Origin: an uncultured Bacilli bacterium | GTDB taxonomy: Bacteria > Bacillota_I > Bacilli_A > RFN20 > CAG-449 | Direction: 5' to 3' | Assembly (NCBI GenBank): GCA_947632435.1 | Contig: CANRPC010000001.1 | Location: 139,986 to 185,102 of the forward strand | DNA length: 45,117 bases | Part shown: one piece after another, positions 8,201 to 15,085 of the stretch | How the letters are laid out: every line of letters starts with the position of its first letter | Numbering within the stretch: position 1 is the stretch's first letter | Made by a program: the position numbers and the translations under genes | Notes under the pieces: generated by a model | Seen by the model: the letters and a program-made list of their open reading frames with translations, nothing else | What the model was told of the DNA's origin: nothing | The model's database searches: none

Positions 8201-9868
8201 TTTAATTCATCTAATAAAAAAATTGATCTCTCAAAATTAACAATTACAGGTGATATTTATGTTTATGGTACAACATTAGAAACAAAATTTGAATTCAAAT
8301 ATAAAAATGGTGGGTATGAAATTACAAAATATAATGATGCAAAAGAAAATGTAATTATACCTTCAATAATTAATAAAATGCCTATCATTAGTATAGGAAG
8401 TTTTGCATTCTATCATTGTAATAAATTAATTTCGGTAGCATTTGAAACAAATAGTAAATTAAAAATTATAGATGGAATTGCTTTCGCTAATTGTAGCTCT
8501 TTGCAAAGTATAACCATTCCAAGTAGTGTAACAAATATAGGAGATAATGCATTCTCTCATTGCAGTTCTTTACAAAGTATTTCAATCCCAAATAGTATAA
8601 TGAGTATAGGAAATGATGCATTTTATGGTTGTAGTTCTTTGAATTATAAAGAAAGTGGTAATTGCTTATATTTAGGAAATGAAGAAAATCCATATTTAGT
8701 ATTAGTAAAAGCAAAAGATAAATCAATAACAGAAGCAACAATATCAAATAATACAAAATTTATTATGAATAATGCATTTCGATATTGTAAATCTTTACAA
8801 AATATAGCAATTCCAAATAGTGTTATAGCTATAGGTTATTCAGCATTTTATGGTTGTATTTTCTTACAAAGTATAACTATTCCAAGTAGTGTCACAAGTA
8901 TAGGAGAATGTGTATTCTCTAACTGTAGTTCCTTAACCACAATAATAGTAGATGAAAATAATAAATATTATGATTCAAGAGACAATTGTAACGCAATAAT
9001 AGAAACATCAACAAATAAATTAATAAGAGGTTGTCAAACAACAATAATCCCAAGTAGCGTTATAATTATTGGAGAAAATGCATTTAGAGATTGCACTTAT
9101 TTACAAAGTATAATAATACCAAATAGCGTAACAAGTATTGAAGAAGGGGCATTCTTTAGTTGTAGTATGTTGACCAAAATAACAGTAGATAAAAATAATA
9201 AATATTATGATTCAAGAGAAAATTGTAATGCAATAATAGAAACATCAACAAATAAGTTAATAAGAGGTTGTCAAACAACTATAATTCCATGTAGTGTCAC
9301 AAGTATTGGAGAAGGAGCATTTTGTGGTTGCAGTTCGTTAAAATGTATCATCATACCAAATAGCGTAACAAGTATTGAAAATAATGCATTCTTTTGTTGT
9401 AATCATTTACAAAGTATAACAATTCCAAATACTGTAACAAATATAGGAAAATTTGCATTCTCTTATTGCTGTTCTCTACAAAGTATTTCAATCCCAAATA
9501 GTATAATGAGTATAGGGAATGAAACATTCATTGGTTGTGATTCTTTGAATTATAACGAATATAGTAATTGCTTATATTTAGGTAATGAAGAAAATCCATA
9601 TTTAGTATTAGTAAATGCAAAAAATGAATTAATAACAGAAGCAACAATATCAAATAACACAAAATTTATTATGGATAATGCATTTTCCAAGTGTAATTCT
9701 TTACAAAGTATAATAATACCAAATAGTGTAACAAGTATTGGTGAATGCGCATTCTTTGAATGTAGTTCTTTAACAATTTTTTGTGAAACAAGTAATCAAC
9801 CAAATGGATGGAATTTGTTATGGAATTATGATAATTATCCAGTACATTGGAATTATAAAAAAAGATAA
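5072..9868 (+). CDS. Zinc ribbon-TIR-zinc ribbon protein with duplicated InlB/LRR_5 arrays
   Basis: 1598 residues, no signal peptide or membrane helix, so probably cytoplasmic. In order: zinc ribbon (C9, C12, C25, C28); helical segment to about 185; TIR domain about 188-330 (RDVFIAYSSKD, then LVFVSTENSRSFECGAIEEL); a second zinc ribbon (C334, C337, C348, C351); an InlB-type beta repeat from K371 (HYKFLGWYNEQ); then BspA-like LRR_5 repeats (SLQSITIPSSVTSIGECVFSNC type). A second InlB repeat starts near K931, with more LRR_5 repeats. Both LRR blocks end in the same cap (NGWN...NYDNYPVHWNYK). E265 or E266 fits the TIR NADase glutamate position. TIR plus LRR resembles plant and animal receptor layouts, with no NB-ARC; an AAA ATPase is encoded nearby instead. 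Sensing by LRRs and NAD cleavage by TIR are inferred from family knowledge. Confidence 0.85.
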   Translation: MELKEMMKCPNCGQTLEIKDKEYQCNYCKSIFYNEEINQYNKTLEEVLGETFNIQKNEQIANARFNLYNELHKRFLSSEKIIYWCKEIKKNIPNDFQANFYETVNGNDINEINNAILSIDVKKHKVYIDDIIEFMLASLNEQNHILIEDLIEKSYTKKEEIEKKVRYLEILQNEIEKINKDTYVIDIPRDVFIAYSSKDIKEVNELVNYIEKEGLTCFIAQRNLRHGKKAIENYEEYIHKALKLAKSLVFVSTENSRSFECGAIEELTYVRDNLKEKKCYEYRLDTIETKSGMKKFLYDNEGIFKGKEWICDKEDLLNEIIKGIYNKKNDYQICKKCGAEIPLNANFCLKCGVNLKQEINDIQEKKPNEEKQITLINSNEKAGNILGNGTYKNKENVTIKATSNKHYKFLGWYNEQDLCVSNQVTYTFIIEESQTLIAKWDYVGPYIYYVVDGEIVYKGNYIEKDFYQHKTDKNFYGWYETKTFNSSNKKIDPSKLTITGDTYVYGTTLETKFEFEYKNDGYEITKYNDTKENVIIPSKINKIPVISIGRITFAFHNTLRNITIPNNITKIGTDAFSYCKSLKYNEYGNCLYLGNEENPYLVLVKAKDESITEATISNNTKFIMNNAFRYCRFLQNIAIPNSVIAMGYSAFYGCASLQSIFIPSNVKNIGERVFSSCYSLISIKVDENNRYYDSRDNCNAIIETSTNKLIKGCQTTIIPNSVITIDYSAFYGCIFLQSITIPSSVSSIGECVFSNCSSLTTIIVDKNNKYYDSRENCNAIIETSTNKLISGCQTTVIPSSVTSIGDYAFSSCTNLHSIIIPNDVTSIGEGAFSNCTYLQSIIIPNSVTSIGERAFSNCTYLQSITIPKSVTSIGEYAFSECSSLTIFCETSNQPNGWNQFWNYDNYPVHWNYKEKYDDEKLFIQEKKQVIKQITLINSNEKAGNILGNGTYKNKENVTIKAASNKHYKFLGWYNEQDLCVSNQATYTFIIEESQTLTAKWDYVGPYIYYVVDGEIVYKGNYIEKDFYQHKTDKNFYGWYETKTFNSSNKKIDLSKLTITGDIYVYGTTLETKFEFKYKNGGYEITKYNDAKENVIIPSIINKMPIISIGSFAFYHCNKLISVAFETNSKLKIIDGIAFANCSSLQSITIPSSVTNIGDNAFSHCSSLQSISIPNSIMSIGNDAFYGCSSLNYKESGNCLYLGNEENPYLVLVKAKDKSITEATISNNTKFIMNNAFRYCKSLQNIAIPNSVIAIGYSAFYGCIFLQSITIPSSVTSIGECVFSNCSSLTTIIVDENNKYYDSRDNCNAIIETSTNKLIRGCQTTIIPSSVIIIGENAFRDCTYLQSIIIPNSVTSIEEGAFFSCSMLTKITVDKNNKYYDSRENCNAIIETSTNKLIRGCQTTIIPCSVTSIGEGAFCGCSSLKCIIIPNSVTSIENNAFFCCNHLQSITIPNTVTNIGKFAFSYCCSLQSISIPNSIMSIGNETFIGCDSLNYNEYSNCLYLGNEENPYLVLVNAKNELITEATISNNTKFIMDNAFSKCNSLQSIIIPNSVTSIGECAFFECSSLTIFCETSNQPNGWNLLWNYDNYPVHWNYKKR
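6182..6720 (+). repeat. Internal duplication, copy 1 (with 7862-8400)
   Basis: About 540 bases encoding the InlB-type repeat and the following linker recur exactly 1680 bases downstream with only around a dozen differences by eye. The offset is a whole number of codons (560). Confidence 0.9.
7862..8400 (+). repeat. Internal duplication, copy 2 (with 6182-6720)
   Basis: Second copy of the InlB-repeat unit. The flanking LRR sequence also contains shorter near-identical blocks (for example 7228-7369 and 8819-8955), so the gene is a mosaic of recombined modules. Confidence 0.9.
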
Positions 9869-9880
9869 GAGGTTTTATTC

Positions 9881-10092
9881 ATGGAATTAAAAGAAATGAT
9901 GAAATGTCCAAATTGTGGACAAACATTAGAAATAAAAGACAAAGAATATCAATGTAATTATTGTAAATCAATATTTTATAATGAAGAAATAAATCAATAT
10001 AATAAAACCCTAGAAGAAGTATTAGGGGAAACTTTTAATGCCCAAAAAAGCGAACAAATAGCAAATGCAAGATTTAATTTATATAATGAATT
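9881..10092 (+). repeat. Near-identical gene 5' end, copy 2 (with 5072-5283)
   Basis: Matches the first 212 bases of the upstream TIR-LRR gene, then diverges sharply in the helical region, as expected from gene conversion or a recent partial duplication. Confidence 0.9.
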
Positions 10093-11710
10093 GCGTGATG
10101 GTGATAATGATAAATGGATTTTTAAACAAAAAATTAATGGGGATAAAATTAAAGAGCATTGTAATGAAATTATAAGATATTTGCCAAATGATTTTCGTGC
10201 AAAATTTTATCCTTGTGTTGTAAATAATAATATAGATGAGATTTATAAATTAATAGATAGTAAAGAAGCAATAGATTATAAAAATGATATTGTATATTTT
10301 ATTCTTCATAATATGAAAAATCTTACTAGAAGTAAAAGCCTTATAATAAAATTAAAAGATTTTGTGAAAGATCAATATGCTTCAAATGATATAAAAAAAT
10401 GTTTATTAGAAAAAATAGAAAAAGAAGACAAGCTTATAGAAAATGGGTATTATGAACCAAAAGAAATTTTTATAATTTATGCTAATGAAGACGAAGATAA
10501 AGTGTCTAATTTAATGACAAAATATTTAGAAAAAAATAATGTTCAGTGTTTTTTTAAAAAAGAACATTTAGGTACTATTATAATTAATAATAATATTAAT
10601 GAAGATGAAATTTTAAAAAATATTTTATTAGAGTGCAAAAAAGTTTTATTTATTGCATCTGAAAATTCTAAATTAAATAATAGTCAATCTATAAAATTAT
10701 TAGAAGAAGCAAATAAGCAGAAAAAAATTGTTTTTGAATATAGAATAGATAAGTCAATATCACAAGAAAAAATACGTAAATTATGTAGTAAAAATATTAT
10801 TTGTAATTCAATAAATGAATTATTATTTAAATTAAATCCAAATTATACCCCTATTGTTAAACAAGAAGATGAAGATAAATACATACCTATTGAGAAGCAG
10901 GATATAATTTTTGATAAGTCTGAATTTGCAATTGAAGAAACAAAATTGGTAAAATATATTGGTAATAAAACTGATGTAATAATTCCTAATGGAATAACAG
11001 AAATATGTCCTGAAGCATTTAAAGGTAAAACAAATCTTTTGACCATTCTTTTTCCTCCAACAGTTTCAATTATAGGTGAAGAAGCTTTTGAAGATTGCAC
11101 ATCGCTAAGTTCAATCAACATACCTAATAAAGTTAAAAAAATTGAAATAGGTACGTTTAATGGTTGTACTTCCTTAAATTCAATTTATATTCACAAAAAT
11201 ATAGAAATTGTAAAACAAAAAGCATTTTACAATTGTTCTTCATTGTCAAATGTTATTATTGAAAATTGTGACACTATTTTAGAATATGAAGCTTTTGAAA
11301 GATGTGGATTAATTAATTATAAAAAATATGAACATTGTTTCTATCTTGGTAATAAATTTAATCCATTTATGATTTTGATAAAAGGTGATGTGTTTATTAA
11401 AAATGTCAATTTATATCCAGATACAAAAGTAATTGCGCCAAGAGCATTTTCAGGATGTGTTGATATTGAATCAGTAAATTTATCATTGAATTTGGAAAAA
11501 ATAAGTCATCATGCTTTTAAAGGATGCAAAAAACTAAAAAGTATTAATTTACCTTCATCAATAAAATCAATTGAAGAAAAAGCATTTGAAGAATGTAAAA
11601 AATTAAAAATTTACACGGAAATAGATAATGATACAATTAAAACATGGCCTACAAATTGGAAACATCGATCTGCAAAAGTTATTTATAATAAAAAAAAGGT
11701 TGCTAATTAA
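9881..11710 (+). CDS. Zinc ribbon-degenerate TIR-LRR_5 protein
   Basis: 609 residues, no export signal. The N-terminal zinc ribbon (C9, C12, C25, C28) and the next 40 residues are almost identical to the previous protein. A helical stretch follows, then a TIR-like domain at about 193-305 (PKEIFIIYANEDED, KKVLFIASENSKLN). Here the segment that should carry the catalytic Glu reads NNSQSIKLLEEANK, without the C-xxx-E arrangement seen in the larger protein, so the NADase site may be lost. Residues about 350-590 are LRR_5 repeats (SIIGEEAFEDCTSLSSINIP type). It has no second zinc ribbon and no InlB repeat. The gene starts 12 bases after its paralogue ends, with AAGAGGT as binding site. It may be an enzymatically inactive partner or regulator of the full TIR-LRR protein; that role is inference. 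Confidence 0.75.
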   Translation: MELKEMMKCPNCGQTLEIKDKEYQCNYCKSIFYNEEINQYNKTLEEVLGETFNAQKSEQIANARFNLYNELRDGDNDKWIFKQKINGDKIKEHCNEIIRYLPNDFRAKFYPCVVNNNIDEIYKLIDSKEAIDYKNDIVYFILHNMKNLTRSKSLIIKLKDFVKDQYASNDIKKCLLEKIEKEDKLIENGYYEPKEIFIIYANEDEDKVSNLMTKYLEKNNVQCFFKKEHLGTIIINNNINEDEILKNILLECKKVLFIASENSKLNNSQSIKLLEEANKQKKIVFEYRIDKSISQEKIRKLCSKNIICNSINELLFKLNPNYTPIVKQEDEDKYIPIEKQDIIFDKSEFAIEETKLVKYIGNKTDVIIPNGITEICPEAFKGKTNLLTILFPPTVSIIGEEAFEDCTSLSSINIPNKVKKIEIGTFNGCTSLNSIYIHKNIEIVKQKAFYNCSSLSNVIIENCDTILEYEAFERCGLINYKKYEHCFYLGNKFNPFMILIKGDVFIKNVNLYPDTKVIAPRAFSGCVDIESVNLSLNLEKISHHAFKGCKKLKSINLPSSIKSIEEKAFEECKKLKIYTEIDNDTIKTWPTNWKHRSAKVIYNKKKVAN

Positions 11711-11730
11711 TTTTAGAAAGTGGTGATTAT

Positions 11731-12834
11731 ATGAATTATTCAGAAGAATATTTAAATGATAAATTTAAAAAAAGTTACGATGATGCATTAAGAGCATATA
11801 AGTATAATAATTTACCTCTTGCTAAGGAAAAATTTATTGATGCTGCTTCGTATTTAGAGCAATTAGCAAATTGTTTTACAGGATCAAAAAAAGATGAATA
11901 TTTACAAAAATCAAAAAGAGTAAAAAAAGTTGCAGATGCAATTATACTTGCCCCAAGAAATGATTTTAACACTGTACAAACTAGCTATAATAATTCGCAA
12001 ATAATAAAAAATGATATTACTAAAAATTCAATGAGTGAATATATAACATTTTATACTGCTGAAGAATTAAACGAAGGTTTTGAAAGCGTTATTGGTTTAG
12101 AAGAAGTTAAAAAAACTATTATAAATTATGTTGTTAATCCAATTAAATTTCCAGAAGCATATAATTATAAATTTTTAAATAATAAAGCTGTTTTGTTAGA
12201 AGGACCACCTGGAACAGGTAAAACGACATTTGCTAAAGCTATCGCTAAAGAAATCAACCAACCATTTGCGTTGATCAATGTCGCATCACTTGTTAATTGC
12301 TATATTGGTGAAACAGGTAAAAATATTGATAAAGTTTTTCAATATTTACGCGACTATGTAGAAAAAAATAAATGTGGAATTACCGTATTCTTTGATGAAT
12401 TAGATGAAATTGCTAAAAAAAGAGGCGGAGATGACAAAACATCAGAATCAGCAGTCCCTGCATTATTAAGAAATTTAGATGGTGTAAGACAAAACAAAAA
12501 CTTCTTAATTATAGCAAATACAAATTTAAAAGATGCTTTAGATGAAGGTATTAAAGAACGATTTAGACAAAAAATACATATTCCTTTACCAAATAAAGAA
12601 GAAAGAAAACAATTATTTAAAATAAAGCTTTCAGATGTTGAAAGTAAATTTCTTAAACAAATTAATTTTGATAAAATTAGTGATTTATCTGATGGCTTAA
12701 GTGGTAGAGATATAACTTACATATGTGATGATTTAAAGTATGAGCTTTCAAGAATTAAAGCTTACAATATTGAAGATGTAAACATTCTAGAAGTATTAAC
12801 TGATATTATCAATAAAAAAATATCACAAAAATGA
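11731..12834 (+). CDS. Vps4-like AAA ATPase with MIT-like N-terminal domain
   Basis: 367 residues. Residues 1-75 form a three-helix bundle pattern (ALRAYKYNNLPLAKEKFIDA, then ASYLEQLANCF and a Lys-rich third helix) like the MIT domain of Vps4. The AAA domain matches the Vps4/katanin/spastin clade: GLEEVKKTIINYVVNPIKFP, Walker A GPPGTGKT (158-165), pore-loop aromatic Y191 (NCYIGETGK), Walker B VFFDELDE (D222, E223), Arg finger R277 in IKERFRQKIHIPLP, and LSGRDITYICDD in the small domain. The IHIPLP and VNPIKFP matches to Vps4 are striking. In known systems such ATPases pull ESCRT-III subunits apart, and an ESCRT-III-like protein is encoded at the head of this operon. Classic Vps4 has a beta domain and C-terminal helix, which I cannot confirm here. 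A generic Cdc48/FtsH-like AAA is less likely. Confidence 0.8.
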   Translation: MNYSEEYLNDKFKKSYDDALRAYKYNNLPLAKEKFIDAASYLEQLANCFTGSKKDEYLQKSKRVKKVADAIILAPRNDFNTVQTSYNNSQIIKNDITKNSMSEYITFYTAEELNEGFESVIGLEEVKKTIINYVVNPIKFPEAYNYKFLNNKAVLLEGPPGTGKTTFAKAIAKEINQPFALINVASLVNCYIGETGKNIDKVFQYLRDYVEKNKCGITVFFDELDEIAKKRGGDDKTSESAVPALLRNLDGVRQNKNFLIIANTNLKDALDEGIKERFRQKIHIPLPNKEERKQLFKIKLSDVESKFLKQINFDKISDLSDGLSGRDITYICDDLKYELSRIKAYNIEDVNILEVLTDIINKKISQK

Positions 12835-12844
12835 AAGGATAAAT

Positions 12845-13147
12845 ATGGAAACTAGTAAAAGTAATAATAATGTCGGTAAAAAATTAAAGATGTTACGTGC
12901 AGAATATGATTTTACACAAGAAGATATTGCAAAAAAATTAGGAATAACTCAACAAACTTATAGCAAATATGAACAAAATGGGAATTTGAGTGCAAAAGAT
13001 ATTAAAAAAATATGTGAAATATATGGAATTTCTTCTGATTATCTTTTAGGAATTGAACCTAAAAAGAGTTCAAAAAAAATCACTAAAACCAGTTATGATA
13101 TAGATTATATTGTTAATGAAGTAATTTCAAAACTAAATAAAGAATGA
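12845..13147 (+). CDS. XRE-family HTH regulator
   Basis: 100 residues. Residues about 13-68 form a Cro/C1-type helix-turn-helix (FTQEDIAKKLGITQQTYSKY, then ISSDYLLGI). A short Lys-rich tail follows. It starts 10 bases after the Vps4-like gene with AAAGGA as binding site, so it is made from the same message. It is a candidate autoregulator of the island; I do not see a clear operator. Ends in TGA, which supports the standard bacterial code. Confidence 0.85.
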   Translation: METSKSNNNVGKKLKMLRAEYDFTQEDIAKKLGITQQTYSKYEQNGNLSAKDIKKICEIYGISSDYLLGIEPKKSSKKITKTSYDIDYIVNEVISKLNKE

Positions 13148-13167
13148 TTACAATATAGGAGTTTAAT

Positions 13168-14241
13168 ATGATTGTATGTAAAAATTGTGGAGCAATATTT
13201 GATGATTTTCTTGGTAAATGTCCATATTGTAAATCGCCAAATAATAACAATGATGATAAAGATAAAAAAATAAATAAAAATTTTTCTAATTCGCAAAAAA
13301 ATGAATCTTTTATATATAAGTATAAAGATTTTATAAGTGATGAAAAATTATATCAAACTGCATTACTTGAATTAAATGTTAATAATCATTATGAAAATGC
13401 ATTAGAAATGTTTCGTGAATTAGCATATCGAGGACATCTTGATGGAATGTATATTTTTGCAGATTTACTTCTTAAACAAATGAATCCCGATAAGAATTCC
13501 GCTTTAAAATGGTTAAGATATGCGGCTAGCAATGGTCATCAAAAAAGCAAAATTAAACTTGAGATGTTAGATGATAATAACAATTTTATAAGCAATAATA
13601 TTGACGTTTCTAATTCTAATTTATCTACTTTAATCTATAAAGCTTTACCATTTGTTGTAAGTATACAAGTGGTTAAAAATAAATTAAATGGAGTAGAAAT
13701 AAGTCAAGGATCAGGTTTTGTGATAAAAGGTGGTTTTGTAGTAACTAATGCTCATGTTATTATAGGTAATATAAATGATTATGAAAATGGGATAAATCAA
13801 ATAAATAGTATTCAAGCATGCTATGAAACCAATATTTCTTCAATTCCTTACTTGCTTACACCTATTAAAATAATTCCTGAATTAGATATTGCTGTATTAA
13901 TTTTTACAGGAGAAAAAGCTAAAAAAGTAAAATATCAAGATTGTCTTTCATTTAGAATTGATAATCTCAAATATGGAGAGCAAGTTTACACAATAGGGAA
14001 TCCACTTGGTGTAGGTTTAAGTGTTTCTCAAGGAGTTATATCATCTCCTAATCGTGATTATGGTAATAAAGAATTTATTCAAGTAGATATGGCTATAAAT
14101 CATGGAAATTCAGGAGGAGCACTTCTTGACATGAATAATAATGTCATCGGTATGGTTTCAGCTACACCATCAAATCGGGAAGATGGTATGGCATTATGTG
14201 TTCCAGCAAAATATATTGTTCAAGTTTTAAATAAATTATAA
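13168..14241 (+). CDS. Zinc ribbon-Sel1-trypsin-like serine protease
   Basis: 357 residues with no signal peptide or membrane helix. An N-terminal zinc ribbon (C4, C7, C18, C21) is followed by a charged linker, a Sel1/TPR-like helical repeat region at about 55-125 (GHLDGMYIFADLLLK, ALKWLRYAASNGHQKSK), then an HtrA/DegP-like trypsin fold. The triad is complete: H196 (VVTNAHVI), D240 (ELDIAVLIF) and S315 (HGNSGGALLD). There is no PDZ domain, unlike normal HtrA. A cytoplasmic protease with a Zn ribbon and Sel1 repeats suggests processing of a partner in the island rather than envelope quality control. The ribosome binding site is TAGGAG. Trypsin-like peptidases occur as effectors or processors in bacterial conflict systems; the substrate here is unknown. 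Confidence 0.85.
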   Translation: MIVCKNCGAIFDDFLGKCPYCKSPNNNNDDKDKKINKNFSNSQKNESFIYKYKDFISDEKLYQTALLELNVNNHYENALEMFRELAYRGHLDGMYIFADLLLKQMNPDKNSALKWLRYAASNGHQKSKIKLEMLDDNNNFISNNIDVSNSNLSTLIYKALPFVVSIQVVKNKLNGVEISQGSGFVIKGGFVVTNAHVIIGNINDYENGINQINSIQACYETNISSIPYLLTPIKIIPELDIAVLIFTGEKAKKVKYQDCLSFRIDNLKYGEQVYTIGNPLGVGLSVSQGVISSPNRDYGNKEFIQVDMAINHGNSGGALLDMNNNVIGMVSATPSNREDGMALCVPAKYIVQVLNKL

Positions 14242-14255
14242 AGGAGATATTAAAG

Positions 14256-15068
14256 ATGTTATTTAAAAAAGAAAAACCTGTTATTGAAATTAACAATAAT
14301 AATGAATATTTACTATGGAAATTAAATATCAATGATATTCCATATGATACCAAACTTTGTGTTGGTGATGGATGTGAAGCAATATATATTGAAAATGGAG
14401 ATATTAAAAGGTTTAAAAGTGGCCAAGAGTATGTTATAAATCAAAAAAAGATTGGCAAGAACAAAAAGATGATACTTGTTGGATCAAAAGTAAATTATAG
14501 ATTTGTGCTAAGATGTGGTACAAAAGAAAAATTTTTATTAAAAGACCCAACAGATAGATCAAAAGCAGGAACTTATGTTGGTTCTTCCGCGGATATTAAT
14601 GTAAAATTAATAAATGCTAGACAACTTTATGACAATTTTAAAGATTTAGAACATCTAACTAATAATTTCTTTGATGATTATGTAAACGATACTTTAAACC
14701 ATTTATTAAGTTTAGAATGCGATTATTTAAAAAATAAACCAGTAATAGATACTGCAAAAAATATTAAAGAAGTAGAAAAAAAATTAAAACAAAGCGTTCA
14801 AGATTATCTTGAAAAATATGGCATAGAAGTAGAAAATTGTTTAATTCATATTGCCTATGATGAAGAATATCAAAAACATATTCGTGATGTCGATGCAAAT
14901 TATCAAAAAGAAAATGATCAATTTAGAAAAACGAGAAAAGAAATTGATTTAATGCAAAAAATTCAAGATGGAACAAACGAATCTAAAAAAAATACTAAAT
15001 GTTCATTTTGCGGAAATGAAATTGATTCAAATAATATGTTCTGTCCAGTTTGTGGAAGAAAAATTTAA
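14256..15068 (+). CDS. SPFH-like protein with C-terminal zinc ribbon
   Basis: 270 residues. The N-terminal half is a beta-rich region (LLWKLNINDIPYDTKLCVGD, EAIYIENGDIKRFKSGQEY) resembling the SPFH/virion-core-like family of YdjI type. Alpha-beta and helical segments follow (ARQLYDNFKDLEHLTNNFF; VQDYLEKYGIEVENCLIHIA), as in band-7 proteins where a C-terminal helix drives oligomerisation. The C-terminal zinc ribbon is CSFCGNEIDSNNMFCPVCG. There is no obvious membrane helix. SPFH proteins typically form membrane-associated rings or scaffolds, so it could be the platform for the island's other products. A strong AAGGAGA site precedes ATG, 14 bases after the protease gene. Confidence 0.6.
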   Translation: MLFKKEKPVIEINNNNEYLLWKLNINDIPYDTKLCVGDGCEAIYIENGDIKRFKSGQEYVINQKKIGKNKKMILVGSKVNYRFVLRCGTKEKFLLKDPTDRSKAGTYVGSSADINVKLINARQLYDNFKDLEHLTNNFFDDYVNDTLNHLLSLECDYLKNKPVIDTAKNIKEVEKKLKQSVQDYLEKYGIEVENCLIHIAYDEEYQKHIRDVDANYQKENDQFRKTRKEIDLMQKIQDGTNESKKNTKCSFCGNEIDSNNMFCPVCGRKI

Positions 15069-15085
15069 ATTGTTGGAGGTAAAAA

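Noticed and set aside
7100-9800. CRISPR-like repeated sequence
   Set aside because: The repeats are in frame, variable in length and encode LRR_5 units; there are no unique equal-length spacers.
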